This document shows, piece by piece, positions 29,408 to 39,825 of a DNA stretch of 64,000 nt. Position 1 is the first letter of the stretch. Each line of letters starts with the position of its first letter. The position numbers and the translations under genes were made by a program. The DNA comes from Ahrensia kielensis DSM 5890 (GTDB lineage Bacteria > Pseudomonadota > Alphaproteobacteria > Rhizobiales > Rhizobiaceae). The notes beneath the pieces were generated by a model. It saw only the letters and a list, made by a program, of their open reading frames with translations, ran no database searches and was not told where the DNA came from. Location of the stretch: the NCBI RefSeq assembly GCF_000374465.1, contig NZ_KB894529.1, positions 582,355 to 646,354 on the forward strand, given 5' to 3'.

Positions 29408-30945
29408 GCAGGCACCTCATCAATCGAGGCTATTAACCCGGCTGCTTGAGACAACGCACCAGCCTGTACTAATTCTGTTACAGACTTCAAATCGCTCGCC
29501 ATAAAGCGATCATCTTTGACCGCAGGAATATCCGTGCGAATGCGTTTAATTACGTTTTGCAATTCTGGGCTGGTTTTGAGCGGGGCGCGGAACTCAATTC
29601 CTTGGGCCGCACACAGCATCTCCACCCCGATGATCACATTCAGATTGGCATTCATGCGCAGCAAACGCCTTGCGCCATGGGCTGCCATAGAAACGTGATC
29701 TTCTTGGTTGGCTGATGTCGGTGTTGAATCCGTAGAGCATGGATTAGCCAAATGCTTGTTTTCACTCATCAGTGCCGCAGTTGTCACTTCCGCAATCATA
29801 AAGCCTGAGTTAAGGCCCGGCTCAGGTGTCAAAAACGGCGGCAAATCATGCGAGAGTGTCGGATCCACCATCAACGCGACACGGCGCTGTGCAATGGCAC
29901 CAATTTCAGCGATTGCAATTGCAATTTGATCGGCTGCGAATGCCACAGGCTCGGCATGGAAATTACCGCCCGAAACAATCAAACCGCTTTCAACCAAAAC
30001 CAGCGGGTTATCTGAAACAGCATTTGCTTCAATCTCTAATGTGCGTCCGGCAAAATCCAGTAGATCAAGCGCTGCGCCCGATACCTGTGGCTGGCAACGG
30101 ATACAATAAGGGTCTTGCACACGTGTATCGCCTTCGCGGTGGCTTTCTCTGATTTCTGAGCCAGCCATCAATTCGCGCATTGCTGCCGCAACACGGATTT
30201 GACCACGATGACCGCGCAGCGCATGAATTTCTTCTAGCAAGGGCGCTGTTGACCCCATGATTGCGTCAGTCGACAATGATGCGGACACAAGACATTGCTG
30301 CAAATTATTGCGCGCTTCAAACAAGCCAACCAAGGCGCATGCTGTTGAAAACTGCGTTCCGTTTATCAGACCAAGACCTTCTTTGGGACCAAGCACATGC
30401 GGTGCCATGCCTGCTTTTTTCAGCGCTTCGGCAGCCGTCATTCTTTCATTTTGAAAATATGCTTCGCCCTCCCCAATCATCGCTGCCGCCATATGAGCAA
30501 GAGGTGCAAGATCACCAGACGCACCAACAGAACCTTGAACTGGGACAATTGGTGTTACGCTTTTCTCAAGCATGTTCTCGATCATGGAAATGGTTTCCAA
30601 TGATACGCCTGATGCGCCGCGCCCTAAGGAAAGTAATTTTAGAACCATCATCAAACGGGTCGTTGAAATTTCCAATGGTTCACCAACGCCGCAGCAGTGG
30701 GAAAGCACAAGATTGCGCTGAAGCTGTGCTGTGTCTTCAGGTTTAATCTTCATGCTAGCGAGTTTACCAAAACCGGTATTCACGCCATAAACCGCTTCAG
30801 TTCCGGCCGCGCATTTGGCAACAAGCTCTGCGGCTTTCTCAATCGCGGGCTGCGCTGATGAATCAAGCGTAACCGATAGATTGTTCATCCAGATTTCTCG
30901 CAACTGAGAAAGTGTTGCTGATCCGGGTGTCAGAACGAGGCTCAT
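29404..30945 (-). CDS. hutH: histidine ammonia-lyase
   Basis: Enzyme of 513 residues that deaminates L-histidine to urocanate. The Ala-Ser-Gly triad that forms the MIO prosthetic group is at residues 142-144 in [17 protein letters not shown]. Other marks are [11 protein letters not shown] near 53, [14 protein letters not shown] near 196, [20 protein letters not shown] near 276, and the C-terminal [16 protein letters not shown]. It overlaps hutI upstream and hutG downstream by four bases. A second ASG at 111-113 is incidental. Confidence 0.96.
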   Translation of the reverse strand: MSLVLTPGSATLSQLREIWMNNLSVTLDSSAQPAIEKAAELVAKCAAGTEAVYGVNTGFGKLASMKIKPEDTAQLQRNLVLSHCCGVGEPLEISTTRLMMVLKLLSLGRGASGVSLETISMIENMLEKSVTPIVPVQGSVGASGDLAPLAHMAAAMIGEGEAYFQNERMTAAEALKKAGMAPHVLGPKEGLGLINGTQFSTACALVGLFEARNNLQQCLVSASLSTDAIMGSTAPLLEEIHALRGHRGQIRVAAAMRELMAGSEIRESHREGDTRVQDPYCIRCQPQVSGAALDLLDFAGRTLEIEANAVSDNPLVLVESGLIVSGGNFHAEPVAFAADQIAIAIAEIGAIAQRRVALMVDPTLSHDLPPFLTPEPGLNSGFMIAEVTTAALMSENKHLANPCSTDSTPTSANQEDHVSMAAHGARRLLRMNANLNVIIGVEMLCAAQGIEFRAPLKTSPELQNVIKRIRTDIPAVKDDRFMASDLKSVTELVQAGALSQAAGLIASIDEVPA

Positions 30946-32135
30946 AGTTTTCCTCCAAACATACGTTTGTAAAGCGGGTTAAATCCAATGCGATAAGATA
31001 GCTCGGCAGGATGCTCGATATCCCAAATGGCAAGGTCAGCTCTGGTGCCAGCTTTGATGAGGCCAGCATCATCAATGCCCAGCGCTAGAGCCGCATTGTG
31101 CGTGATGCCTTCAAGGGTTTCTTGCGGTGTCATTCTGAACAATGTGCAAGCCATATTCATGGTCAATAACAGCGAGGTTATTGGCGATGATCCAGGGTTG
31201 CAGTCTGTCGCTAATGCCATCGGAACTTTGTGCTTACGAAAAGCTTCAATTGGCGGCGCTTGAGTTTCACGAATTGTGTAATATGCGCCGGGCAAAATGA
31301 CAGCAACGCTACCGCTTTTCGCCATTGCCGCAGCATCGTCATCATTGGCATATTCCAAATGATCGGCAGACAGCGCGCCGAATTCTGCCGCAAGCTGTGT
31401 GCCGCCAAGGTTAGACAATTGCTCAGCGTGAAGTTTTACGCGAATGCCCAAGGCGTTCGCTTTTTCAAATACGCGGCGAATTTGATCTGGCGAAAAAGCA
31501 ATGCCTTCGCAAAAGCCATCGACCGCATCCACCAATCCTTCTGCATGCGCAGCTTCAAGTGCGGGTATACAAACTTCATCAATATAAGCATCGGCGTTTC
31601 CGCTATATTCTTCAGGCACGGCATGCGCACCAAGGAAACTTGTTTTCACGGTAATTTCACGGTGCTTTTCAATGCTACGCGCCACACGCAACATTTTAAA
31701 CTCGGTCTCTAAATCCAAACCATAACCGGATTTTATTTCAATCGTAGTGACACCTTCACCTAGCAAAGCATCAACACGTTTTAAAGCGTCTTCAAGCAAG
31801 GCCGTCTCATCAGCTTGACGGGTTGCTGTGACGGTTGAAACAATGCCGCCGCCAGCTCTTGCGACCTCTTCATAGGACGCGCCATTTAAAAGCATTTCAA
31901 ATTCATTGGCGCGGTTGCCGCCATGAACAATGTGCGTGTGGCAGTCGATTAAGCCGGGGGTTATCAGCCGCCCTTCAAGATCAATTTTCTCATGACCGCT
32001 TGCTTCAGCGGGAAGATCATCCCCCGCTCCAACCCACTCGATCATCCGCCCTTTAACAAGAACAGCACCATTTTTGAGCAGCCCATAAGGGGTGTCTTGA
32101 TGCATCGTGGCAAGTGTAGCGTTGGTCAGTAGCAT
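30942..32135 (-). CDS. hutI: imidazolonepropionase
   Basis: Amidohydrolase of 397 residues that opens imidazolone propionate to formiminoglutamate. The metal motif is [19 protein letters not shown] near residue 63, followed by [31 protein letters not shown] near 137, [19 protein letters not shown] near 240, and [10 protein letters not shown] with the conserved aspartate near 313. First gene of the minus-strand hut operon. Its start at 32135 faces hutF across a 73-base gap that contains the likely HutC site. Confidence 0.95.
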   Translation of the reverse strand: MLLTNATLATMHQDTPYGLLKNGAVLVKGRMIEWVGAGDDLPAEASGHEKIDLEGRLITPGLIDCHTHIVHGGNRANEFEMLLNGASYEEVARAGGGIVSTVTATRQADETALLEDALKRVDALLGEGVTTIEIKSGYGLDLETEFKMLRVARSIEKHREITVKTSFLGAHAVPEEYSGNADAYIDEVCIPALEAAHAEGLVDAVDGFCEGIAFSPDQIRRVFEKANALGIRVKLHAEQLSNLGGTQLAAEFGALSADHLEYANDDDAAAMAKSGSVAVILPGAYYTIRETQAPPIEAFRKHKVPMALATDCNPGSSPITSLLLTMNMACTLFRMTPQETLEGITHNAALALGIDDAGLIKAGTRADLAIWDIEHPAELSYRIGFNPLYKRMFGGKL

Positions 32136-32171
32136 AAATTTTACCGTTGTTAAGTGCGCTCCAATAATTTA

Positions 32172-32185
32172 TATGTCTGCACATA
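32172..32185. promoter_or_regulatory. candidate HutC operator
   Basis: TATGTCTGCACATA is a perfect palindrome of 5-base arms (TATGT/ACATA) around CTGC, alone in the short divergent gap between hutI and hutF. Size and base pattern suit GntR/HutC-type repressors. Placement suggests it controls both directions; binding by the hutC product is inferred. Confidence 0.55.
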
Positions 32186-32208
32186 ATAAACTGTCAAGGA
32201 AGAATTTT

Positions 32209-33573
32209 ATGACCGTGATTTGGGCCAAAACAGCTCTGCTTGCAGATGGCTGGGCAAATGATGTCCGAGTGGAATTTGATACGAATGGTAAAATTATCTC
32301 GGCGACAAAGGATCAACCGGAAGAAGGCACGGAAGTGGGCGTTCTTCTGCCCGCACCACCAAACGTGCACAGCCATGCGTTTCAGCGGGCTATGGCAGGA
32401 CTTACCGAGCGGCGTGGACCTGACCCTTCCGATTCATTTTGGACATGGCGTCAATTGATGTTCCGCTTTTTGGACCGTCTAACGCCCGATCATGTGGAAG
32501 GCATTGCAGCCTTTGTTCAGATGGAAATGTTGGAAGCTGGCTATGCAACCAATGTTGAATTTCATTATCTGCACCACCAAGCTGGCGGCACACCCTATGC
32601 CAACCTTGCTGAAATGTCTGAGCGTATTGCCGCCGCAGCATCGCTTACCGGTATTGGCCTAACGTTACTGCCCGTGCATTATCAATATGGCGGCTGTGAC
32701 AAGCGTCCGCTCGGCGCGGGCCAAATTCGATTTGGCAATGATTTTGAGCGTTTCGCAAAACTTCATGATCAGGCGCGCGGCATTATTGGCTCGATGCCAA
32801 ATGACTGCACCCTTGGTCTTGCGCCGCACAGCCTTCGCGCTGTCGCGCCAGAAGATATAAAACAAGCTTTAGAACTTGCTGGCAATCATCCAATCCATAT
32901 GCATCTTGCAGAGCAAATCCCTGAGGTCGAAGAAGTAAAATCGCATTATGGTGCACGCCCTGTCGAATGGTTTTTAGAAAACTGTGAACCCGGCCCAAAC
33001 TGGTGCTTGATCCATTGCACCCAAATGGAACCACATGAAACCGCAGGATTAGCGCAGTCGGGCGCCGTTGTCGGACTTTGCCCTATAACCGAGTCCAGTC
33101 TTGGCGATGGTACATTTGACGGCGTTAGGTGGTTTAACGAAAATGGCGCAATTGCCATTGGCTCTGATTCAAATATCCGCATTTCGCTTAGCGAAGAACT
33201 ACGCACTTTGGATTACTCCCAGCGCCTACGTGATAATACGCGTGCAGCATTAGCAACACCGAACCTATCCACTGGACGCAGGCTATTTGAAGCTGCCAAT
33301 CATGGCGGCGCGATTGCAGCAGGCAGAAAATGCGGCGTCATTGCCAAGGACTATCTGGCTGATTTGATCGCATTGGATTATGACTGCGTTGATCTGGCGG
33401 CAAAGAGCGGTGACACCATTCTTGATACTTATATTTTTGCTGGCGATGACCGCATGGTAAAAGAAGTCTGGTCTGCTGGCCGCCATGTGGTAACCAATGG
33501 GGCACATATGAAACGTGAGAAAATTACAAACCGTTTCAAGGAAATTATGCGCCAACTCGGAGACGCAATTTGA
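32209..33573 (+). CDS. hutF: formimidoylglutamate deiminase
   Basis: Amidohydrolase of 454 residues from ATG at 32209, chosen for the Shine-Dalgarno AAGGAAG at 32197 and because the earlier in-frame codons lie across the operator. Metal-binding NVHSHAFQRAMAGLTERRG is near residue 54, HLAEQIPEVEEV near 231, HCTQMEPHETAGLA near 270, and AIGSDSNIRISLSEELRTLDY near 320. It converts N-formimino-glutamate to N-formylglutamate, the HutG substrate. Its stop overlaps the hutC start. Confidence 0.93.
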   Translation: MTVIWAKTALLADGWANDVRVEFDTNGKIISATKDQPEEGTEVGVLLPAPPNVHSHAFQRAMAGLTERRGPDPSDSFWTWRQLMFRFLDRLTPDHVEGIAAFVQMEMLEAGYATNVEFHYLHHQAGGTPYANLAEMSERIAAAASLTGIGLTLLPVHYQYGGCDKRPLGAGQIRFGNDFERFAKLHDQARGIIGSMPNDCTLGLAPHSLRAVAPEDIKQALELAGNHPIHMHLAEQIPEVEEVKSHYGARPVEWFLENCEPGPNWCLIHCTQMEPHETAGLAQSGAVVGLCPITESSLGDGTFDGVRWFNENGAIAIGSDSNIRISLSEELRTLDYSQRLRDNTRAALATPNLSTGRRLFEAANHGGAIAAGRKCGVIAKDYLADLIALDYDCVDLAAKSGDTILDTYIFAGDDRMVKEVWSAGRHVVTNGAHMKREKITNRFKEIMRQLGDAI

Positions 33574-34271
33574 CTGGAACTGCAATCAAAAACTGGCAAT
33601 CGGTTCAGCAAGAGGTTCTCAATAGGATCAATTCCAAATTATGGAAGCCTGGCGATTTAATTCCGAATGAAGCCCAGCTTGCCAGTGAATTTGGGTGCGC
33701 GCGCGCGACAGTGAACCGCGCATTACAAAATCTTGCTGACACAGGCCTGCTGGAGCGGCGGCGCAAAGCTGGAACGCGTGTTGCAACCCATCCAGTGCGC
33801 AAAGCAACACTTGATATTCCAATTATTCGTAAGGAAATCACAGGCAAGGGCTATGCTTATCGTTATGCGCTTGTCAGCACCGAAACAGTCGTTCCGCCGC
33901 GCGACATGGCCGCCCGTATGCGCCTTAAACCAGATGAAAAAATATTACACATTGTTGGCCTGCATATGGCCAATGGTGAGCCCTATGTATTTGAAAATCG
34001 CTGGATCAACTCCAATGTTGTTCCAGCTGTTCGCGATGTCGATTTTTCCAAGCAAAGCCCCAATGAATGGCTTGTCGAAAACATTCCTTTCACATCGGGC
34101 GACATTGCTTTTTCTGCTCTTTGCGCGGGCGATTTTGAAGCAGAAATGCTTTCCTGCAAAACAGGCGAAGGCCTATTCGTAATCGACAGAAGCACTTGGA
34201 AAGCAGAAGGCGCGATTACATCTGTGCGGCTCGTCTTTGCACCGGGCTACAGAATACATACAGAAATCTAA
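33570..34271 (+). CDS. hutC: GntR-family histidine utilisation repressor
   Basis: Regulator of 233 residues. An N-terminal GntR winged helix (SKLWKPGDLIPNEAQLASEF then GCARATVNRALQNLADTGLLERRRKAGTRV, residues about 21-72) is followed by a UTRA ligand domain (VGLHMANGEPYVFENRWIN, IDRSTWKAEGAITSVRLVF). HutC classically represses hut genes and is released by urocanate. The start is probably TTG at 33570, overlapping the hutF stop; a later start is possible. Placement after hutF puts the repressor under its own operator. Confidence 0.9.
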   Translation: MTGTAIKNWQSVQQEVLNRINSKLWKPGDLIPNEAQLASEFGCARATVNRALQNLADTGLLERRRKAGTRVATHPVRKATLDIPIIRKEITGKGYAYRYALVSTETVVPPRDMAARMRLKPDEKILHIVGLHMANGEPYVFENRWINSNVVPAVRDVDFSKQSPNEWLVENIPFTSGDIAFSALCAGDFEAEMLSCKTGEGLFVIDRSTWKAEGAITSVRLVFAPGYRIHTEI

Positions 34272-34312
34272 CTTTGCTCGTCAGCGATAATTCGCACTCC
34301 TTCAATCAAATG

Positions 34313-35350
34313 CTAACGCCAATCCAAAACCACCTTACCGGATTGCCCCGATTTCATTGCCGCAAAACCTTGTTCAAAATCATCCACTTTGAAACGGTGC
34401 GTAATTACACCTGATACATCCAAACCGTTTTGCAGCATCGCGATCATTTTGTACCATGTTTCAAAAATTTCACGGCCATAAACACCCTTAATGGTAATTG
34501 CTTTGAAAACGATACGGCTCCAATCCACGGGACTTTTACCGGGCGGAATACCAAGCATTGCAATGCGGCCGCCCATGACCATCGCTTCAACCATTTGATC
34601 AAGTGCCATTTGATTGCCAGACATTTCAAGCCCAACATCAAATCCTTGCTTCATTTTTAATTTTGCTTTGATGTCGTTTAAATCTTCTTTTGCAACATTG
34701 ACCGGATGCACATCTGCAACCTTGGCGGCCAATGCCAAACGCTCCGCATTTACATCTGTAATCACGACATTACGGGCACCGGCATGGCGAGCAACGGCTG
34801 CTGCCATTATGCCTATCGGGCCAGCACCAGTTACCAGCACATCCTCACCCACCAAATCAAAGCTCAACGCCGTATGAACAGCATTGCCAAGCGGGTCGAG
34901 GATTGCACCAATATCATCGCTTATTTCATCGGGAAGTGGCACCACATTAAAGGCAGGCAAGCGAAGATATTGCGCAAATGCGCCCTGCTCGTTAACGCCA
35001 ATTCCTCTTGTTTCAGGATCAAGATGGAATTTCCCAGCGCGGCTTTGCCGCGAGTGCTTTCCGATCAAGTGCCCTTCACCGCTACAGCGCTGCCCTAACT
35101 GAATATCCTTGACGTCACGGCCGACTTCAACGATCTCACCGGCAAATTCATGCCCTGTTATCAACGGCACAGGCACGGTTTTTTGCGCCCATTCATCCCA
35201 GTTCCAAATATGAATATCGGTGCCGCAAATTCCGGTTTTGTTTATTTTGATCAGAACATCGTCAGGACCAATCTCTGGCACAGGTGCCGTTTGCAACCAA
35301 AGTCCTTCGCGCGGTTCTGCTTTGACAAGCGCCTTCATTTCATTGGTCAT
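34313..35350 (-). CDS. tdh: L-threonine 3-dehydrogenase
   Basis: Zinc-dependent medium-chain dehydrogenase of 345 residues that oxidises threonine to 2-amino-3-oxobutyrate. Catalytic-zinc residues are visible in [17 protein letters not shown] near residue 41 and [14 protein letters not shown] near 64; the NAD fold is [15 protein letters not shown] near 168. Unlike E. coli Tdh, the stretch after CSGEGH ([19 protein letters not shown]) has none of the four structural-zinc cysteines. It overlaps kbl by four bases; together they convert threonine to glycine and acetyl-CoA. Confidence 0.93.
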   Translation of the reverse strand: MTNEMKALVKAEPREGLWLQTAPVPEIGPDDVLIKINKTGICGTDIHIWNWDEWAQKTVPVPLITGHEFAGEIVEVGRDVKDIQLGQRCSGEGHLIGKHSRQSRAGKFHLDPETRGIGVNEQGAFAQYLRLPAFNVVPLPDEISDDIGAILDPLGNAVHTALSFDLVGEDVLVTGAGPIGIMAAAVARHAGARNVVITDVNAERLALAAKVADVHPVNVAKEDLNDIKAKLKMKQGFDVGLEMSGNQMALDQMVEAMVMGGRIAMLGIPPGKSPVDWSRIVFKAITIKGVYGREIFETWYKMIAMLQNGLDVSGVITHRFKVDDFEQGFAAMKSGQSGKVVLDWR

Positions 35351-36534
35351 GCGAGCGCTCCAATTGCTTTGCCTGCAACTTCAAACGCATGTAGCGCACG
35401 ATCAAGATCACCGCGTGTTAGCGCTGCATTCATCTGCGTGCGGATACGCGCTTGCTCGCGCGGCACAACAGGAAAGAAGAACCCGCTGACATAGACGCCT
35501 TCTTCAAACAATCGCTGTGCCATATTTTGTGTGCGCTGCGCATCGCCCAACATCACCGGAATAATCGGATGTTCGCCCGGCAAAATATCAAAGCCAAGAC
35601 GTGTCAGACCCGCCCGCCAATAGGCTGCATTTTCAAAAAGCTTAGCGCGAAGGTCATCGCCCTCCCTCACCAAACGCAGCGCTTCTATTCCCGCAGCAAC
35701 AATGGCAGGTGGCAAGGAGTTGGAAAACAAATAAGGACGCGAGCGCTGTCGCAATAAATCAATAATTGGCTGCGGGCCTGCAATATAGCCACCAACAGCG
35801 CCGCCAAGCGCTTTGCCGAGCGTGCCCGTTACAATATCAACTTCGACACCAAAATGTGCTGGCATACCAGCGCCTTTTGGCCCCATGAAACCTGTTGCAT
35901 GGCAATCGTCGACCATAACTAAAGCGCCGTATTTTTCAGCTAGCTTTTTAATGTCTGGAAGATTGGCCAGATAACCATCCATCGAAAACACGCCATCGGT
36001 TGCAATCATGATGAAACGCGCACCATCAGCCTTGGCAGCTTTAAGCTGGTCTTCAAGATCATTCATATCGGAATTGGCATAGCGATAACGCTTTGCTTTG
36101 CACAAACGAATACCGTCAATAATTGAGGCGTGGTTCAGCGCATCAGAAATAATGGCATCTTCTGGTCCTAAGAGCGGTTCAAAAAGCCCTCCATTGGCAT
36201 CGAAACATGCCGCAAACAATATGCTGTCATCTTGATTTAAAAATTGCGCCAGCTGCGTTTCAAGTTCCCTATGAAGATCTTGAGTGCCGCAAATAAAGCG
36301 AACAGAAGCCATGCCAAAGCCTTGATGATCCATTGCAGCTTTTGCTGCTGCGATAAGGTCGGGATGGTCGGCAAGGCCCAAATAATTATTGGCACAAAGA
36401 TTGATAACCTGCCGTCCGCCAACGCTTATTTCTGCGCCCTGCGGCGACGTTATCATGCGTTCGCGCTTCATCATCCCATCCGCATCAATTTGCGCAAGGG
36501 TGTCGTTAATATGTTTCAGAAATGCTTGGCTCAT
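35347..36534 (-). CDS. kbl: 2-amino-3-ketobutyrate CoA ligase (glycine C-acetyltransferase)
   Basis: PLP enzyme of the alpha-oxoamine synthase family, 395 residues from ATG at 36534, which has GGAGGTGAAT before it; an upstream in-frame ATG adds 20 residues without homology to the family. Marks are [16 protein letters not shown] near 45, [17 protein letters not shown] near 206, and the PLP lysine in [15 protein letters not shown] near 240. It cleaves 2-amino-3-oxobutyrate with CoA to glycine and acetyl-CoA. First gene of kbl-tdh. Confidence 0.94.
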   Translation of the reverse strand: MSQAFLKHINDTLAQIDADGMMKRERMITSPQGAEISVGGRQVINLCANNYLGLADHPDLIAAAKAAMDHQGFGMASVRFICGTQDLHRELETQLAQFLNQDDSILFAACFDANGGLFEPLLGPEDAIISDALNHASIIDGIRLCKAKRYRYANSDMNDLEDQLKAAKADGARFIMIATDGVFSMDGYLANLPDIKKLAEKYGALVMVDDCHATGFMGPKGAGMPAHFGVEVDIVTGTLGKALGGAVGGYIAGPQPIIDLLRQRSRPYLFSNSLPPAIVAAGIEALRLVREGDDLRAKLFENAAYWRAGLTRLGFDILPGEHPIIPVMLGDAQRTQNMAQRLFEEGVYVSGFFFPVVPREQARIRTQMNAALTRGDLDRALHAFEVAGKAIGALA

Positions 36535-36624
36535 ATTCACCTCCGTTTTCACACCAATACCACAATGGATATTCGTGCGAAACAGAAATTTCAATATACC
36601 GGATATTAATCCGTTATCACGCCA

Positions 36625-37182
36625 CTATCCATGTTGCACAACTAAAAAGGCTCTGGAAGGTTCATCAGCCGAAATGCTGTGCTCAACGTCAGCTGGATAA
36701 CGCGCCGTATCACCAGCGATCAGATGATCGCTCGCCAATCCACTGGCAACCGTCAGCTTACCTTCAATAAGAGTTAAATGCTCACGCGTACCGGTAGTAT
36801 GTGGCTGGCTGGCGAGCACGCCGCCGGCCTCAAAGCGAAGTTCATAAACTTCATGCTTTCCAACTTCTTCGGGCGGCGATAAAATACGGATAGCGCAACC
36901 ATTGCCATGATTTTCAATCGTTGGCACGGCATCGCCGCGCAATACCTCAATGCGATCACCCTGGCTATCGGTAAGCAATCCAGCAAAATCAACCTGCAAC
37001 GCGCGCGTCAGGTTCCACAGTGTCGATATTGTCGGCGATGATTCACCACGTTCGATTTGGCTCACCATGCTACGCGACACGCCCGACAGCTTGGTGACAG
37101 CATCCAACGACAGCCCCTTTGCACGGCGCGCCTCTTTCAAGCGCGCAGGCAATAGCGTCAATATTTCATCTGTTCTTTCCAT
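36625..37182 (-). CDS. XRE-family regulator with C-terminal cupin domain
   Basis: Regulator of 185 residues from ATG at 37182. An HTH_3 domain (LKEARRAKGLSLDAVTKLSG then SRSMVSQIERGESSPTISTLW) occupies residues about 14-66; a cupin_2 sensor domain follows from about residue 105 (YELRFEAGGVLASQPH, HLTLIEGKLTV). Such regulators commonly govern amino acid, amine or sugar catabolism. It lies 90 bases upstream of kbl-tdh on the same strand, so control of threonine breakdown is the simplest guess. No clear ribosome-binding site precedes the chosen ATG. Confidence 0.85.
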   Translation of the reverse strand: MERTDEILTLLPARLKEARRAKGLSLDAVTKLSGVSRSMVSQIERGESSPTISTLWNLTRALQVDFAGLLTDSQGDRIEVLRGDAVPTIENHGNGCAIRILSPPEEVGKHEVYELRFEAGGVLASQPHTTGTREHLTLIEGKLTVASGLASDHLIAGDTARYPADVEHSISADEPSRAFLVVQHG

Positions 37183-37357
37183 AATGATGCAAGATAGATG
37201 CGTCGCCACATTTCGTCCATAGAGACATATCGCACATTCGTAGTTTACTGTTGGAATTTTAAATGTAAAAAATATTTGACAGAATGTCATTTATTTCATA
37301 CTCAAAGACAAATATATAAGACCCTTCTGTATTATGCTTTTCTAAATTGAGGCTCAC

Positions 37358-37807
37358 ATGAACTATCAAGATCGCAACAATATCGTGTCGATCATTGTCG
37401 GCTTGACTGTAAATAGTTACATCATCTTCCGGCTTTTTGAGATGAACGCCGCAGGCCAATTCGATGGACCAGATGCCATTAATGTTTGGGCGCAAATGGT
37501 GGTCTGGATGATTCCAATTGGGATCATTAGTACGATCATCGGCACCATTTTATTTAACATCGGTTACGGCATTATAACTGGAAATGAAAACCCAAGTCTT
37601 CTGGTCGATGAACGTGACAAGATGTTTGAACAACGCGGCACCATGGCCATCGTCATACTGATTGGGCTGGGGTTTGTCGCATCCATTCTTGCCCTTGCTT
37701 TGGGCTGGTCTGCCGTTGTTGGGTTCAACATTATTTATTTTTCTATGGCGCTCGGTTCGCTCACTGCCGATTTTGTAAAATTTATTAGTTATCGGCGGGG
37801 TTATTAA
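37358..37807 (+). CDS. four-helix membrane protein paired with a small HTH regulator
   Basis: Protein of 149 residues of unknown function. Four hydrophobic segments lie near residues 8-27, 44-70, 96-115 and 118-138. Between helices two and three is the charged cytoplasmic motif LLVDERDKMFEQRG, reminiscent of the DERD motif of DUF2178-like proteins. A compact HTH protein starts three bases after its stop, an arrangement that recurs in many bacteria as a membrane protein/regulator pair. The upstream gap from 37183 has A/T-rich sequence consistent with a promoter. Function is not known. Confidence 0.7.
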   Translation: MNYQDRNNIVSIIVGLTVNSYIIFRLFEMNAAGQFDGPDAINVWAQMVVWMIPIGIISTIIGTILFNIGYGIITGNENPSLLVDERDKMFEQRGTMAIVILIGLGFVASILALALGWSAVVGFNIIYFSMALGSLTADFVKFISYRRGY

Positions 37808-37810
37808 AAC

Positions 37811-38029
37811 ATGGCCAAATTAACCATCACCAATAATCTTAGGCGTCTTCGTTTTGACGCCAATGAAATGACACAAAAAGATTTAGCTGAAAAAGTGGGC
37901 GTAACGCGCCAAACAATTGTTGCTATCGAAAATGCCAAATATTCCCCTACGCTTGAGTTAGCAATTTTGATTTCACGCGTCTTTGGCAAGCCCTTAGAAG
38001 AAGTGTTCAATATTGAAGATGCCGCCTGA
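37811..38029 (+). CDS. small XRE-family HTH regulator
   Basis: DNA-binding protein of 72 residues made almost only of an HTH_3 domain: LRRLRFDANEMTQKDLAEKV then GVTRQTIVAIENAKYSPTLELA and VFGKPLEEVFNIED. It resembles the YozG/YgzD-type stand-alone regulators that accompany small membrane proteins. It begins three bases after the upstream membrane-protein stop, so the two are coexpressed. Targets are unknown; autoregulation is the usual case. Confidence 0.85.
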   Translation: MAKLTITNNLRRLRFDANEMTQKDLAEKVGVTRQTIVAIENAKYSPTLELAILISRVFGKPLEEVFNIEDAA

Positions 38030-38132
38030 CAGCGCTGCGTTCAAAATGGATTCAATCAACTATCATACGGCCTTGTGTTTCCTATGATCTGAATAGATCG
38101 AGTGCAAACGCGTGGTTTAAAAGGATACTCAC

Positions 38133-38765
38133 ATGCTTATTCGCCCTGCACGGTTTTGGAATTTTATGGCGCGTGGTTATGCACGCCGCCCCGTAAAAGA
38201 TACCAAATCCTACCAGCACAAACTGGATATTACAGCGAGCTATTTACAGCCCACAGATACGGTTTTTGAGTTTGGCTGCGGAAGCGGCACAACGTCACTC
38301 ATCCATGCACCACGTGTATCACATATTGACGCGATTGATTTTTCATCTGAAATGATTGCGATTGCAACCGAAAAGGCAAGCGCCAAGGAAATTCAGAATG
38401 TGAAATTTTTCGTTTCCACTTTGCAAGATTGGCCCCAGCCACAAAACGGGTCTCGTTATGATGCCGTGCTCGGCATGTCGATTCTTCACTTGCTACCCGA
38501 TCTTGATGATGCGCTGGCGCAGGTCCACAAATTGATGAAGCCCGGTGCATATTTTTTCTCATCAACAGTATGCCTCGGCGATATGAATGCCTTAATTCAC
38601 CTTGCATTAGCGCCCTTTGGTGCTCTTGGCTTAATCCCAAAAGTGTTACCGCTGAAAGCAGATGAATTGGCAGAACACATGATGGCTCATGGCTTTACAA
38701 TTGAAAGCACATGGCACCCAAAAGATGATGCGACTGTATTCATCGTCGCAAGGAAACCTGTTTAA
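38133..38765 (+). CDS. class I SAM-dependent methyltransferase
   Basis: Protein of 210 residues with a Methyltransf_11/25 fold. Motif I is VFEFGCGSGTTSL near residue 49, the acidic post-I residue is in HIDAIDFSSEMI near 69, and motif IV is YDAVLGMSILHLLPDLDDAL near 110. A hydrophobic patch near residues 155-175 (LIHLALAPFGALGLIPKVLP) could touch the membrane or a lipophilic substrate. It stands alone between the HTH pair and the convergent transport operon. Substrate unknown. Confidence 0.82.
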   Translation: MLIRPARFWNFMARGYARRPVKDTKSYQHKLDITASYLQPTDTVFEFGCGSGTTSLIHAPRVSHIDAIDFSSEMIAIATEKASAKEIQNVKFFVSTLQDWPQPQNGSRYDAVLGMSILHLLPDLDDALAQVHKLMKPGAYFFSSTVCLGDMNALIHLALAPFGALGLIPKVLPLKADELAEHMMAHGFTIESTWHPKDDATVFIVARKPV

Positions 38766-38781
38766 CTGAGCATAAGCTGCT

Positions 38782-39822
38782 TCACATTCTATTGCGTCTT
38801 AGCAACCAGACAAAGAATATCCCGCCGATCAGGCCTGTAACGATACCGATGGGCATATCCTCTGGTGCCATAATTGTGCGCGCAATGATGTCCGCCCAAA
38901 GAAGAAAGATCGCTCCGACAAGTGCGCTGATGGGTAAAACGCGGTAATAATCGCCGCCGACCAACATGCGCACAACATGCGGCACCATGAGGCCGACAAA
39001 ACCAATCACGCCAGAAAATGCGACCATCACGCCTGTGATCAGGGCACCGATCACGAAAATTTCCAATCTAAACCGCGCAACGGATATACCAAGCGTTGAT
39101 GCGGTTTCGTCGCCAATTGTCATTGCATTGAGCTGTGCTGCGCGAACCCAGAGCCAGAAGCCGCACGTTGCAAGTACGACTGCCGGATAAACCAGCTGAG
39201 ACCACTGTGCGAGACCAAGGCCACCTAACATCCAGAAAACTACGGTATGCGTCGCGCGTGGGTCGCCAAGGAAGATAAGAACATTGGCAAGAGCCATAAC
39301 GATGAATGAGACTGCAACGCCTGTTAACACCAAGCGGTCTGCCGTTGATGCGTCTGCTACGCGGGCCACGCCAAGAACAATCGCTGTTGCGGCAAGAGAA
39401 CCGGCAAACGCCAATAATGGCACGGTGAGCAAACCCAAAAACAACCCCGTATGCAGAAGCGCAAAAATAGCGCCGAAAGCACCGCCCGATGAAATGCCAA
39501 GCAAGTGAGGATCGGCCAAAGGATTGCGTGTGACCGCTTGGAGACTGGCACCGACCAATGCCAGCCCTGCGCCAACCATTGCAGCTAACAATGCTCGCGG
39601 AAAACGAAGATCCCAAATAATCGCTTCGCGGCCTGCTGACCATGTTACGTCTATCAAACCAGGATAGAGTTTGTTGGCCAATACCCCCCAAACAGTTGAT
39701 GATGCGATAGAAACGGCACCAACGTTGATTGCAAATGTTACCGAAATCAGCAACACGATAAAACCTGCGATCCAGACCACAGGCAATGCATGTAGAGATT
39801 TTATACTGCTTGCTTGGCTCAT
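38782..39822 (-). CDS. FecCD/BtuC-type ABC transporter permease
   Basis: Permease of 346 residues with about ten membrane segments. Family signatures include RFPRALLAAMVGAGLALVGASLQ near residue 73, RNPLADPHLLGISSGGAFGA near 97, and GVIGFVGLMVPHVVRMLVG near 267, which contains the ATPase-coupling G...GLMVPH element. It is the last gene of the riboswitch-controlled operon (DUF1636, ATPase, binding protein, permease). Cobalamin, cobinamide or a metal chelate is the likely substrate, from the riboswitch rather than from its own sequence. Confidence 0.88.
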   Translation of the reverse strand: MSQASSIKSLHALPVVWIAGFIVLLISVTFAINVGAVSIASSTVWGVLANKLYPGLIDVTWSAGREAIIWDLRFPRALLAAMVGAGLALVGASLQAVTRNPLADPHLLGISSGGAFGAIFALLHTGLFLGLLTVPLLAFAGSLAATAIVLGVARVADASTADRLVLTGVAVSFIVMALANVLIFLGDPRATHTVVFWMLGGLGLAQWSQLVYPAVVLATCGFWLWVRAAQLNAMTIGDETASTLGISVARFRLEIFVIGALITGVMVAFSGVIGFVGLMVPHVVRMLVGGDYYRVLPISALVGAIFLLWADIIARTIMAPEDMPIGIVTGLIGGIFFVWLLRRNRM

Positions 39823-39825
39823 AGC

